Source: Martelella alba (GTDB taxonomy: Bacteria; Pseudomonadota; Gammaproteobacteria; Enterobacterales; Enterobacteriaceae). Taken from it: 64,000 bases of DNA. The notes below the pieces were generated by a model, which was given only the letters and a program-made list of their open reading frames with translations, did no database searches and was not told where the DNA came from. Below are positions 49,673 through 57,684 of this stretch, one piece after another. Position numbers and translations under genes: made by a program. The stretch spans positions 42,627-106,626 of the forward strand of contig NZ_SZPQ01000021.1 in assembly GCF_005217455.1 (NCBI RefSeq). The letters are read 5' to 3'. Numbering within the stretch: the first letter of the stretch is position 1; every line of letters begins with the position of its first letter.

Positions 49673-50764
49673 ATGACTAGCCTTCAACTACGCAATGTTA
49701 AGAAATCCTACGAGCATGTGCCGGTGATCCAGGGCGTGGACCTGGAGATTAACAGCGGCGAATTCATCGTCTTTGTCGGCCCCTCGGGCTGTGGTAAATC
49801 CACGTTGCTGCGGATGATTGCCGGGTTGGAAGAGATAAGCGGCGGTCAATTGTTTATCGGCGGGGAGGACGTGACCCGTAAACCGGCCACCGAGCGCGGC
49901 ATCGCCATGGTGTTTCAATCCTACGCGCTGTATCCCAATATGACGGTGCGCGCCAATCTGGCCTATCCGCTGGAAGTGGCGAAACGGCCGAAGGCGGATA
50001 TCGCCGCCGCGGTGAAGGCGACGGCGGAAAAGCTGCATTTGACCGAATTCCTGGATCGTTTGCCGCGCGCGCTTTCCGGCGGCCAGCGTCAGCGAGTGGC
50101 CATCGGCCGCGCAATCATTCGCCATCCGCGTATTTTTTTGTTTGATGAGCCGCTTTCCAATCTTGATGCCGAACTGCGGCTACAAATGCGTATCGAAATC
50201 GCGCGTTTGCATACCTCGCTCGGCAATACCATGATTTATGTCACCCACGATCAACTGGAAGCGATGACACTGGCCGATCGCATCGTGGTGCTGCGCCACG
50301 GGCGCGTTGAGCAGGTCGGCACGCCGCTCGCCCTTTATCGCGATCCGGATAACCAGTTTGTGGCGGGATTTATCGGTTCGCCGAAGATCAATTTTCTGCG
50401 GGCGGAAGTGAGCGCAACCCGGCCGGGGGAGGTGCGGCTTCGGCTACCGGAGCTGGGTCTGGAGGGATTGACGCTGCCGATGGCCGTGGCGTGCCGGGAA
50501 GGGCAGCCTCTCCAGTTGGGTATTCGCCCTGAGCATTTCTTCTCTGTCGAATCGCGGCCGTCGGCGCTGTTTTTCAGCGCGCGGCTGTCGTTCACCGAAA
50601 AACTCGGCCATACCAACTATCTCTATCTGGACATCGGTCGGGAGTCGTTACTGGTGGTTGAATCCCGCGGGGAGCAACATGCCGGGTTGGGCGATGCGTT
50701 GCGCTTTGCCATCGTGCCGGAACATTGCCTGCTGTTCGATGAAGAGGGCGGGCGACTGAGATAA
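49673..50764 (+). CDS. CUT1 ABC transporter ATP-binding protein (MalK/UgpC type)
   Basis: A 363-residue ATPase with Walker A GPSGCGKST (near 38-46), signature LSGGQRQRVAIGRAI, Walker B LFDEPLSNLDAELR and the H-loop VTHDQLEAMTLADR, followed by a TOBE domain (GIRPEHFF). It matches the permeases and binding protein on the other strand, giving a complete importer. Confidence 0.95.
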   Translation: MTSLQLRNVKKSYEHVPVIQGVDLEINSGEFIVFVGPSGCGKSTLLRMIAGLEEISGGQLFIGGEDVTRKPATERGIAMVFQSYALYPNMTVRANLAYPLEVAKRPKADIAAAVKATAEKLHLTEFLDRLPRALSGGQRQRVAIGRAIIRHPRIFLFDEPLSNLDAELRLQMRIEIARLHTSLGNTMIYVTHDQLEAMTLADRIVVLRHGRVEQVGTPLALYRDPDNQFVAGFIGSPKINFLRAEVSATRPGEVRLRLPELGLEGLTLPMAVACREGQPLQLGIRPEHFFSVESRPSALFFSARLSFTEKLGHTNYLYLDIGRESLLVVESRGEQHAGLGDALRFAIVPEHCLLFDEEGGRLR

Positions 50765-50806
50765 CGGCGCCGGCGCCGGCTTGATACCCCCCGTGTTCAA
50801 CAAGGG

Positions 50807-50825
50807 ACCGGCCTAAAAGGCCGGT
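50807..50825. terminator. Bidirectional hairpin between convergent genes
   Basis: ACCGGCCT and AGGCCGGT arms with a three-base AAA loop. It lies 43 bases beyond the ATPase stop and faces the convergent oxidoreductase gene. No T run. A second inverted repeat, GACTCAT-N10-ATGAGTC, is at 50853-50876. Confidence 0.55.
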
Positions 50826-50896
50826 CAATGCGTGTTCCCAAGGGTGAACGCCGACTCATAAGGGGAAGGATGAGTCATAGGGTTAAGGTAGGTCCA

Positions 50897-52045
50897 TCAC
50901 CGCCCTAAATGGGCGTCAAAAGCCTGCCAGCTCTGAGCGAGATCGATAACCGAGCGGGTCTTGCGCGCTTCATCGATTTTGATGGCGGTCAGGCCGGCTT
51001 CCAGCGCGTCAATGACGGACACTTTCAACGGCGTCTGCCGCGCAATATGTTTGACCACCTCCGCCGCCATCAGCGCATCCGCGCCATAATGCCCGTCATA
51101 GGCATTGCCCGCATAGGTGGTATCCACTTCCCGCGCGCCGGTACGCGCGTTGTGCACGCGGAAATAATTACGCACGAAATCCCCCTCCGCCATGCCGTCG
51201 GTGCCCATCACGCAGAAACGGCGGAACTCATCCGGGACATTGAGGTTGGTGTGAAAAGCCAGGGTGGCGCCGTGGGCGTATTCGATAAGCGCGGTCTGGT
51301 AATCGACGATATCCGCGTCGCTGTCGAATACCGCCTCGGTACTGGACCAGCCGCTGGGCTTGATATGATAAACCTCGGATTGGGCGGTTACGGCGCCATG
51401 GGGCGCGTGCTGCGGGGTAAACGATTTACGGCCGCCGAAACTGGCGACGCGCGCCGGCCGTTCGCCGATTAATCCCTGGTAAAGGTCGATATCGTGGCAG
51501 CATTTCTCCAGAATATAGGGTCCGGCATATTTTTCGTAACGGCGCCAATCCCGTTGAAAAAAAGCGCCGTGATAGGGCTTGATATGCTCGGTGGCTTCAA
51601 TGGAGGCGATTTCCCCCAACTGTCCTGCGTCGCGGGCCGCCAACAGGTCGCGGTATAATGGGGAGTAGCGCAGCACCAAGCCCACCAGGATGCGATCCTC
51701 CCCGTACTGCCGCACCAAATCCGCCATCGCCAGGGTCTGTCGCTCATCCGTGACGACCGGTTTTTCCGTAAACACCTTATAGCCGGCGTTCAGCCCAAGC
51801 CTGACGTGTTCAAGATGCATAAAATTAGGCGATCCCACCAGCAGCAGATCGGCGTCCCCGGCGTCCAGCAGCGCCTCGATGCTGGCGTAGGCCCGCCCCG
51901 GCGCGATGCCGAACGTGTGCAAGTTGGGTAAACCGGCCGGCGAGGGATCGAAGTAGCCGGTTATGGAGAAATCGGGATCGGCATCGCGGAACTCTTTCAC
52001 CACATTGGACAGGCGGAAACCCAGTCCGATGATTCCAACTTTCAT
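50897..52045 (-). CDS. Gfo/Idh/MocA-family oxidoreductase
   Basis: NAD(P)-dependent sugar dehydrogenase-like protein of 382 residues. It has the Rossmann motif VGIIGLGFRLSNVV, the conserved EKP (VFTEKPVV, near residues 92-99) and the catalytic ECKCH-like motif EKCCHDIDLYQG. The start at 52045 has AGGGG upstream; the frame extends further without protein-like sequence. It is divergent from the kinase-like gene, sharing an AT-rich promoter region. Probably oxidises or epimerises an amino sugar; substrate unknown. Confidence 0.88.
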   Translation of the reverse strand: MKVGIIGLGFRLSNVVKEFRDADPDFSITGYFDPSPAGLPNLHTFGIAPGRAYASIEALLDAGDADLLLVGSPNFMHLEHVRLGLNAGYKVFTEKPVVTDERQTLAMADLVRQYGEDRILVGLVLRYSPLYRDLLAARDAGQLGEIASIEATEHIKPYHGAFFQRDWRRYEKYAGPYILEKCCHDIDLYQGLIGERPARVASFGGRKSFTPQHAPHGAVTAQSEVYHIKPSGWSSTEAVFDSDADIVDYQTALIEYAHGATLAFHTNLNVPDEFRRFCVMGTDGMAEGDFVRNYFRVHNARTGAREVDTTYAGNAYDGHYGADALMAAEVVKHIARQTPLKVSVIDALEAGLTAIKIDEARKTRSVIDLAQSWQAFDAHLGR

Positions 52046-52333
52046 GTTTATGCCCCTGAAGAAAATGCATGAACGGTCGCTGACGGGCGACGACATTGCG
52101 CCCATAGGCAAGACGGCGATAATCTATGCATCAACTTATTACGACAAAAAAACTAATGTCAATAATATTATCATATGCATTTTTATGAATTTAATATAAT
52201 TTATTGAAAATAATCTATTAATATCAAATTCGAATATGTGTAATTTCTTTTCTATTGCGATTTAAGTGTTTTTACCCTATCTTTCGCTCATCTGCCATTG
52301 CCTGCTGACGCAGGTCTTCGCCGGAGGAAAAGG
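52046..52333. promoter_or_regulatory. AT-rich divergent promoter region of oxidoreductase and BadF-type gene
   Basis: A 288-base gap, the most AT-rich part of the window. Short perfect palindromes ATAATATTAT (52162-52171) and ATTCGAAT (52228-52235) are candidate ROK-regulator operator cores. The AT-rich flanks around a TTCG core resemble NagC-type sites. Confidence 0.4.
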
Positions 52334-53230
52334 GTGCATCAAGTTTATCTGCTGGGCATCGATGGCGGCGGCACCCATTGCCGCGCTCGCCTGACCGACC
52401 CGCAAGGGCATATACTGGCGCGGGCGCAAGGGGGCTCCGCCAATGTATTCAGCGATTTCGGCGGGGCGACCGCGGTTGTCGAAACGCTGGTGGGCGAGGT
52501 TTTCAGGCAGGCCGGGCTGCCTCAAACGGCGTTCCGCCAGACCACCTGCGTGGCCGGTCTGGCGGGCGCCAATGTGCCCTCGGTCGCCCGGGCGCTGGCC
52601 CAGTGGCGTTCACCCGCCGAAGGTTTTCATTGTTGCTCGGATGTGGAGATCGCCTGCATGGGAGCCCATCAGGGGGCGCCGGGGGCCGTTCTGGTTCTGG
52701 GCACCGGCAGCCAGGGGGCGGCGTGGGATGGCGAGCGCTTCAATCTGGTGGGCGGATGGGGATTTGTTCTAAGCGATCACGGCTCCGGCGCGGATTTGGG
52801 GCGGCGCGCGCTGCGACAGGCGCTACTGGCCCATGAGGCGGTGATTGCCGCCACGGGGCTGACACGGCAATTAATGGATGAATTCAATAACAGCGCCGAG
52901 ACCTTGCTGCTTTGGGCGCGCCGGGCGACCCCCGCTGACTGGGGGCGGTTTGCGCCCGCCATTTTCGCCGCGGCGGGCGAGGGGGACCGTGTCGCCGCAT
53001 CGCTTATCGCCCGTTCCGTCAGCGACATTGAATTGCTGATCGCGAAACTGGAATCGGTGTGCCGCGGGCGAATAGTGTTAATGGGCGGGTTGGCGGCGCC
53101 GATTCTCCCCTGGCTGCCGGACGCGACGCGCGATAAAATCGTGCCGGCGCAAAGCGATGCCCTAAACGGGGCCTTGCTGATGGCGCGTTATTATGCCGGC
53201 GTGGGGAGGCCTGGCCGGTCATTATGTTGA
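52334..53230 (+). CDS. BadF/BadG/BcrA/BcrD ATPase-family protein, probable N-acetylglucosamine kinase
   Basis: ASKHA-fold kinase of 298 residues with phosphate loop LLGIDGGGTHCRARL, ADVEIACMG-like region SDVEIACMGAHQG, LVLGTGSQGAAW and VLMGGLAAP. This branch includes eukaryotic-type N-acetylglucosamine kinase and bacterial amino sugar kinases. The start is GTG at 52334, six bases after GGAGG. It overlaps the frame leading into the ROK gene, so the two are probably co-translated. Phosphorylation of an imported amino sugar is likely. Confidence 0.87.
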   Translation: MHQVYLLGIDGGGTHCRARLTDPQGHILARAQGGSANVFSDFGGATAVVETLVGEVFRQAGLPQTAFRQTTCVAGLAGANVPSVARALAQWRSPAEGFHCCSDVEIACMGAHQGAPGAVLVLGTGSQGAAWDGERFNLVGGWGFVLSDHGSGADLGRRALRQALLAHEAVIAATGLTRQLMDEFNNSAETLLLWARRATPADWGRFAPAIFAAAGEGDRVAASLIARSVSDIELLIAKLESVCRGRIVLMGGLAAPILPWLPDATRDKIVPAQSDALNGALLMARYYAGVGRPGRSLC

Positions 53231-53262
53231 ATCATGCAGCTACTCCATATCGGAAGAGGACT

Positions 53263-54381
53263 ATGACGGCGCCGAATGTCACCGTACGGATATTAAGGCT
53301 TATCGCCGAGCACTCGCCCATCAGTCAATCCGATCTTAAGCTGCGCAGCGGTCTGAGTATGTCCACGGTGTCCCAGGCCGCCAACCGACTGCTGGCCAAT
53401 GGGGTCATCCATGAGCTTGGGCTTCGCCGCGTGTCCATGGGCCGGCCGAAGATATTGCTCGGTCTCAACGCCGGTTATACCCACGTCATCGGCGTTCAGC
53501 TTAACGCTGAACGCAATGTGATCGTGATGACCGATTTAACGGGTAACTTGCTGGATGAGCAGCAAATTCCCTCCGGTTCGATCACGCCGAAACAGCTTGG
53601 CGATGCCTTGGCGAAATTCCTGCGCACCGTCGATGACAAGCCCATCGGCGCGATAGGTCTCGCTTTGTCCGGACTGGTGGATCCCGACAGCGGGACTTGC
53701 GTGCGCTCACGGGTGATGGATTGGGACGATGTGCCCATTGCCCGTCTTCTGGAAGCGCGTTTTTCCCTGCCCGTGTTTATTGAAAACGATGCCAATGCGC
53801 TGGCGATGGCGGCGCTGGTTTTCGGCCAGTTGGGCAACGCCAGTTCCGCCATTATCGCCACCTACGGCAAAGGGATCGGCGCGGGTATTTTGCTGGATCG
53901 GCGGCTTTATCGCGGCCGGCACGGCCAGGCGGGGGAAATCGGCAACGCGCCTTTGGGCGACGGCTCGCATCGGCTCCTGGAGGAGGTGGCGTCTTCCCAG
54001 GCCATTCTTGATCAAGTGGCCGCGTTGGGGGGAAAATCCCCGTCCACGTTGCAAGAGCTTGATAAGCGGCCCGGCGAAGACGTCTTCGCGATCCTCGCCA
54101 CGGCCGCCGAACATCTGGGCATGTCGCTGGCCGGCTTGTCAGTGGCTTTTGACCCGGATGTGGTCTTTTTGGCCATGGAGCCGAATATGGCCTCGCGCAT
54201 TTTGCTGGATCGGATCACGCAAAGTTTTCAGGCCTATCGCCTGAAACTGACGCCGCAACAAACCCCGTTGCGCTTTCTCACCGACTCTAATCGGATGTGG
54301 GCGCTCGGCGCCTGCGGGTTCGCCGTCAACCGGCTATTGGATATCCTCGCCGCCGAGGCGGACGACGGGGCGGCGGAGTAA
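53263..54381 (+). CDS. ROK-family transcriptional regulator (NagC/Mlc-like)
   Basis: A 372-residue repressor with an N-terminal winged helix (SQSDLKLRSGLSMSTVSQAA) and a ROK sugar-binding domain (IENDANALAMAALVFGQ, GKGIGAGILLD, GQAGEIGN). The zinc motif CxCGxxGCxE normally following the GEIGN region is replaced by GDGSHRLLEE, with no cysteine. The ATG at 53263 follows GGAAG; a start at 53224 overlapping the kinase gene is possible. It probably controls the amino sugar locus. Confidence 0.88.
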   Translation: MTAPNVTVRILRLIAEHSPISQSDLKLRSGLSMSTVSQAANRLLANGVIHELGLRRVSMGRPKILLGLNAGYTHVIGVQLNAERNVIVMTDLTGNLLDEQQIPSGSITPKQLGDALAKFLRTVDDKPIGAIGLALSGLVDPDSGTCVRSRVMDWDDVPIARLLEARFSLPVFIENDANALAMAALVFGQLGNASSAIIATYGKGIGAGILLDRRLYRGRHGQAGEIGNAPLGDGSHRLLEEVASSQAILDQVAALGGKSPSTLQELDKRPGEDVFAILATAAEHLGMSLAGLSVAFDPDVVFLAMEPNMASRILLDRITQSFQAYRLKLTPQQTPLRFLTDSNRMWALGACGFAVNRLLDILAAEADDGAAE

Positions 54382-54429
54382 CGCGGCGCCGCCGGCGCCG
54401 CCGCCGGGATAAACCTCCGTCCGTCCGGG

Positions 54430-55473
54430 TTATGTCAGGGTCGGCGGCAGGGCGCGGAACGCGGCGACGATCTCCGGTATTTGCGTTTCGGCCACCAGAC
54501 GATGCGTTACCAGTCGCAGCACGCCGGGCCGGGCGGCGCGACAGAGCACGCCTCGGCGCGACAGGCCGTCCACCCAGCGTGCGGTATTGTCCGGCGCGGC
54601 AGGGCAGACCGCCACTTGCAGGATATTGGTTTGCGGCGGTGTTTCCTCCACCAGGCCGGCGTCCAGATCCCTAAGTCCTTGCCATATCAGGCGCGCCGTC
54701 CGATGATCGTCCGCCAGCCGTTCGATGCCTTGCCTCAGCGCCACCAACCCGGCCGCCGCCATGATGCCCGCCTGGCGCAAGCCGCCGCCCAGCATGCGCC
54801 GGAAGGTTCTTGCCCGCTGGATAAAGGCCGTATCGCCTGTCAGCAGCGACCCCATGGGCGCGCTTAGCCCCTTGGACAAGCAGAAGGTCATGCTGTCGGC
54901 ATAACCGGCGATGTCCGTCAGGCCGACGCCCAGCGCCACCGCCGCGTTGCAGGCGCGCGCGCCGTCCATATGCACCGGTACGCCGGCGGCCTGGCTTAAT
55001 GCGCGGACCTCGGACAGATAGTCCAAGGAAAGCGCCCAGCCGCCGGAATGATTATGGCTGGTTTCCACGCACACCAGGCCGGTGGCGCCGCCATAGCGGG
55101 AGTAGCCGCCGCGCAGACGCGCCGCCAGTCGCGTCAAATCCATTTCACCCCGCCGGGACGGCAAGGCGACGCAAAACAGACCGGCCAGGCAAGACAGGCC
55201 GCCCGCCTCGGACAATGCCATGTGGGATTGCTCGTCGACGATCGCCTCCAGGCCTCCCCGTTGATTATGGGCCAGGGCGGCGATGACATTGCCCATGGTG
55301 CCGCTGGTGACAAACAGCGCCGCGGGTTTGCCGGTCAGCTCGGCGCCGCGCGTCTCAAGCTCGGCGACGGTGGCATCGCCCTCCAGCGTGTCGTCGCCCA
55401 GCGTGGCGTCGCGCATTGCCCGCCACATGTCGTCTGTCGGGGTCGTGACGGTATCGCTGCGCAAATCAATCAT
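54430..55473 (-). CDS. Low-specificity L-threonine aldolase-type enzyme
   Basis: PLP fold-type I aldolase of 347 residues. The signature is MIDLRSDTVTTPTDDMW, His84 stacks on PLP (EQSHMALSE), HMDGAR carries the PLP-nitrogen aspartate and Lys201 (LSKGLSAPMGS) forms the Schiff base. It splits beta-hydroxy amino acids such as threonine, allo-threonine or hydroxyaspartate into glycine or its analogue plus an aldehyde. Coupled by ATGA to the symporter gene, so the amino acid is probably imported. Confidence 0.92.
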   Translation of the reverse strand: MIDLRSDTVTTPTDDMWRAMRDATLGDDTLEGDATVAELETRGAELTGKPAALFVTSGTMGNVIAALAHNQRGGLEAIVDEQSHMALSEAGGLSCLAGLFCVALPSRRGEMDLTRLAARLRGGYSRYGGATGLVCVETSHNHSGGWALSLDYLSEVRALSQAAGVPVHMDGARACNAAVALGVGLTDIAGYADSMTFCLSKGLSAPMGSLLTGDTAFIQRARTFRRMLGGGLRQAGIMAAAGLVALRQGIERLADDHRTARLIWQGLRDLDAGLVEETPPQTNILQVAVCPAAPDNTARWVDGLSRRGVLCRAARPGVLRLVTHRLVAETQIPEIVAAFRALPPTLT

Positions 55474-56753
55474 CCGAGTTCGCTCCTTGCCGGCAGCGGG
55501 GCGGCGTCCTGCGCCTCTTCGCGGGGGACGTCGGCCAGTTTCATGACCAGCTTGACCGCCACGGTATTGCTGATGACATTAATGGCGGTGCGCCCCATGT
55601 CCAGAAACGCGTCGACGCCGGCTATCACCGCCAGGGCTTCCACCGGCACGCCGATGGTGCTCAGTACCATCGCCACGGCCACCAATCCTCCCGAAGGGAC
55701 GTTGGCGCTGCCTTTGCTGGCCAGGGTCGTTACCAGAATAATGGATAACAGGGTCGGCCAATCCAGGGGGACGCGATAGGCGTCGGCCAGAAAACCCACC
55801 GCCAGGCCAAAGTACAAAATCGACCCATCGCGATTGAAGGCATAGCCGAGGGGCAGCACCAGGGAGGCTAAACTTTTCGGTACGCCATGGGCGATGAGTT
55901 TTTCCATGTGCAACGGCAGGGTCGCCTCTGACGAGCGAGTGGCGAACGCCAGCAGAAAGGGTTCGCTGACCTCGCGAAATACCTTGACCGGCCGCTCGCC
56001 GATGGCGCGCAGGATCACCGCGAAAAACACCAGCAGCAGCGCCAGTCCCAGATACATCACACCCACCAGCTTGGCGAGCGCCAGCAGGGTACCGACGCCC
56101 TTGGTGGCGAACAGCCAGGCGATAATGGCGAAGATGGCGATGGGCGAGAGGGAAATGACCCAATCGGTGATTTTGAATACCGCGCCCATCAATGCGTCCA
56201 GAACATTCACCAGCGGGCGCGCGCGTTCGCCGATAGCGGACAACGCCAAACCGAGCAATACCGCGAACACCAGTACCGGCAACAGGTTATTCCCGGACAT
56301 GGCCACCACCAGATTGGCGGGGATCATATCCAGGAAGAATTTGGTCCAATCCACCGAGACGGCGATATGCGCCGGCAAACTGCCGTGTTGCGAAAGGTCG
56401 GCGCCGGCGCCGGGGTGGAACATGGCGTTTAGCCAAAGGCCGATGGCCACGGAAAAGATTGTGGCGATGAAAAAGTAAATCATGCTGATAAGCGAGACCC
56501 TGCCCAGCCGGCTGACGCTATTGCCCATCTGGTAGATACCCAGCGTAATGGCGGTAAACACCAGCGGCACCACGATCATTTTTATCGCTTGAATGAAAGC
56601 GGTGCCTATGGGCTGCAAGCCGGTGGCGATGTGCGGCGCCAAAAAGCCCGTCAGCGCGCCGATGATCAAGCCCAGCAACATCTGGATCGGCAAGGGTATA
56701 CGGCGCCGGCGGACCGATGCACAGGAAGGGGAACTCGCGTTACGGGTTGTCAT
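55470..56753 (-). CDS. Dicarboxylate/amino acid:cation symporter (DAACS family)
   Basis: A 427-residue GltP/DctA-type carrier with about eight membrane helices and the two re-entrant loops. The substrate-site motifs are ATRSSEATLPLHMEKL and, near the end, ASKGSANVPSGGLVAVAMVL. It is first of a two-gene operon with the aldolase and adjacent to a GntR regulator. Ligand is probably an acidic or hydroxylated amino acid. Confidence 0.92.
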   Translation of the reverse strand: MTTRNASSPSCASVRRRRIPLPIQMLLGLIIGALTGFLAPHIATGLQPIGTAFIQAIKMIVVPLVFTAITLGIYQMGNSVSRLGRVSLISMIYFFIATIFSVAIGLWLNAMFHPGAGADLSQHGSLPAHIAVSVDWTKFFLDMIPANLVVAMSGNNLLPVLVFAVLLGLALSAIGERARPLVNVLDALMGAVFKITDWVISLSPIAIFAIIAWLFATKGVGTLLALAKLVGVMYLGLALLLVFFAVILRAIGERPVKVFREVSEPFLLAFATRSSEATLPLHMEKLIAHGVPKSLASLVLPLGYAFNRDGSILYFGLAVGFLADAYRVPLDWPTLLSIILVTTLASKGSANVPSGGLVAVAMVLSTIGVPVEALAVIAGVDAFLDMGRTAINVISNTVAVKLVMKLADVPREEAQDAAPLPARSELG

Positions 56754-56777
56754 GGGGTCAACTCCCGGGTAAACAGG

Positions 56778-57407
56778 TCAAGGTTGGATAAGCATCATCA
56801 AACGGGTGCTCATGGCATGTTGCAGATGGTCCTGCATCTTTTGCCGGGCGACATCGGCCTGGCGGTCGGTAATGGCGGCGATAATATCCAGATGCTCGCC
56901 AACGGCGACCCGGGTCCGGCTCGGGTCGTAATCCTTCAGTCCCTGCAAGGCCAGCCCGCTTTGCAGACGCAAATTCTCATACAGATGCGCCAGCCGCAGG
57001 TTACCGGTCATCCGGAACATTTCGTCATGGAATCGCCAACCCAGCTGTTGCGCCGCGGCAACATCCATGTGCGGGGCCTCCGCCAGCTGGCGCAGATCGT
57101 CGGCGATGGCATACAGTCCGGCGGGGTCGCCCCGTTGAGCGGCCAAACCGGCGGCGGCGCTCTCCAGCGCCAACCGTAATTCATGGATTTCCTGCAAATC
57201 GCCCAAGGTCAATTGCCGCACAAATGTGCCGCGCATGGGGGAGACTTCCAGCAGACCTTCTTGGGCGAGCATCCGGATGGCTTCCCGCACGGGCATTCGG
57301 CCGACGCCGAACAATTGGGATATGCCCCGTTCCGATACCGCCTCGCCGGGGCGCAACTCGCGATCCACGATCATCTGGCGTAGGCGCAGATAACTTTCAT
57401 TTTCCAT
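56778..57407 (-). CDS. GntR-family regulator, FCD subgroup
   Basis: A 209-residue protein with an N-terminal winged helix (RQMIVDRELRPGEAVSERGI, then GRMPVREAIRMLAQEGLL) and a C-terminal helical FCD domain (ELRLALESAAAGLAAQRG; histidines in GWRFHDEMFRMTGN can bind a metal). It precedes the symporter/aldolase operon in the same orientation, 25 bases upstream. A perfect palindrome stands 24 bases before its start, suggesting autoregulation. Confidence 0.92.
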   Translation of the reverse strand: MENESYLRLRQMIVDRELRPGEAVSERGISQLFGVGRMPVREAIRMLAQEGLLEVSPMRGTFVRQLTLGDLQEIHELRLALESAAAGLAAQRGDPAGLYAIADDLRQLAEAPHMDVAAAQQLGWRFHDEMFRMTGNLRLAHLYENLRLQSGLALQGLKDYDPSRTRVAVGEHLDIIAAITDRQADVARQKMQDHLQHAMSTRLMMLIQP

Positions 57408-57684
57408 ACTGGGTAGCCAATTGGTTGTCCACTGGTATACCAGTTAAAGCAAGTTGAGGGCCAATTCATGACCAAAGACGATAAGGATTTTTAATTCACT
57501 GATTTTTATCGGCTAAAAGCGATTCAACATGAAACCCTTTACCGCGCCGGATCGCCATGGGGGGAGGGATGATCCGTTTTGATGCGCGCGACGGCCGCAA
57601 ACGCACTTTCATGGTGCGGCCGCCCTTCTCCATGAAGCCATACAAAGCCGCCGCAATGGCGCTGGCAGGTAACGAAGAATTACC
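57408..57684. promoter_or_regulatory. gntR promoter gap
   Basis: A 277-base gap holding the gntR promoter and the end of the downstream ABC operon. The only clear element is the palindrome at 57431-57444. A 77-codon frame on the plus strand (57557-57790) is not convincing. Confidence 0.4.
57431..57444. promoter_or_regulatory. GntR/FCD operator, perfect palindrome
   Basis: ACTGGTATACCAGT, a perfect 14-base palindrome. TGGTATACCA is the typical core bound by FCD-type GntR regulators. It is 24 bases before the gntR start, suited to self-repression and control of the following operon. Confidence 0.75.
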
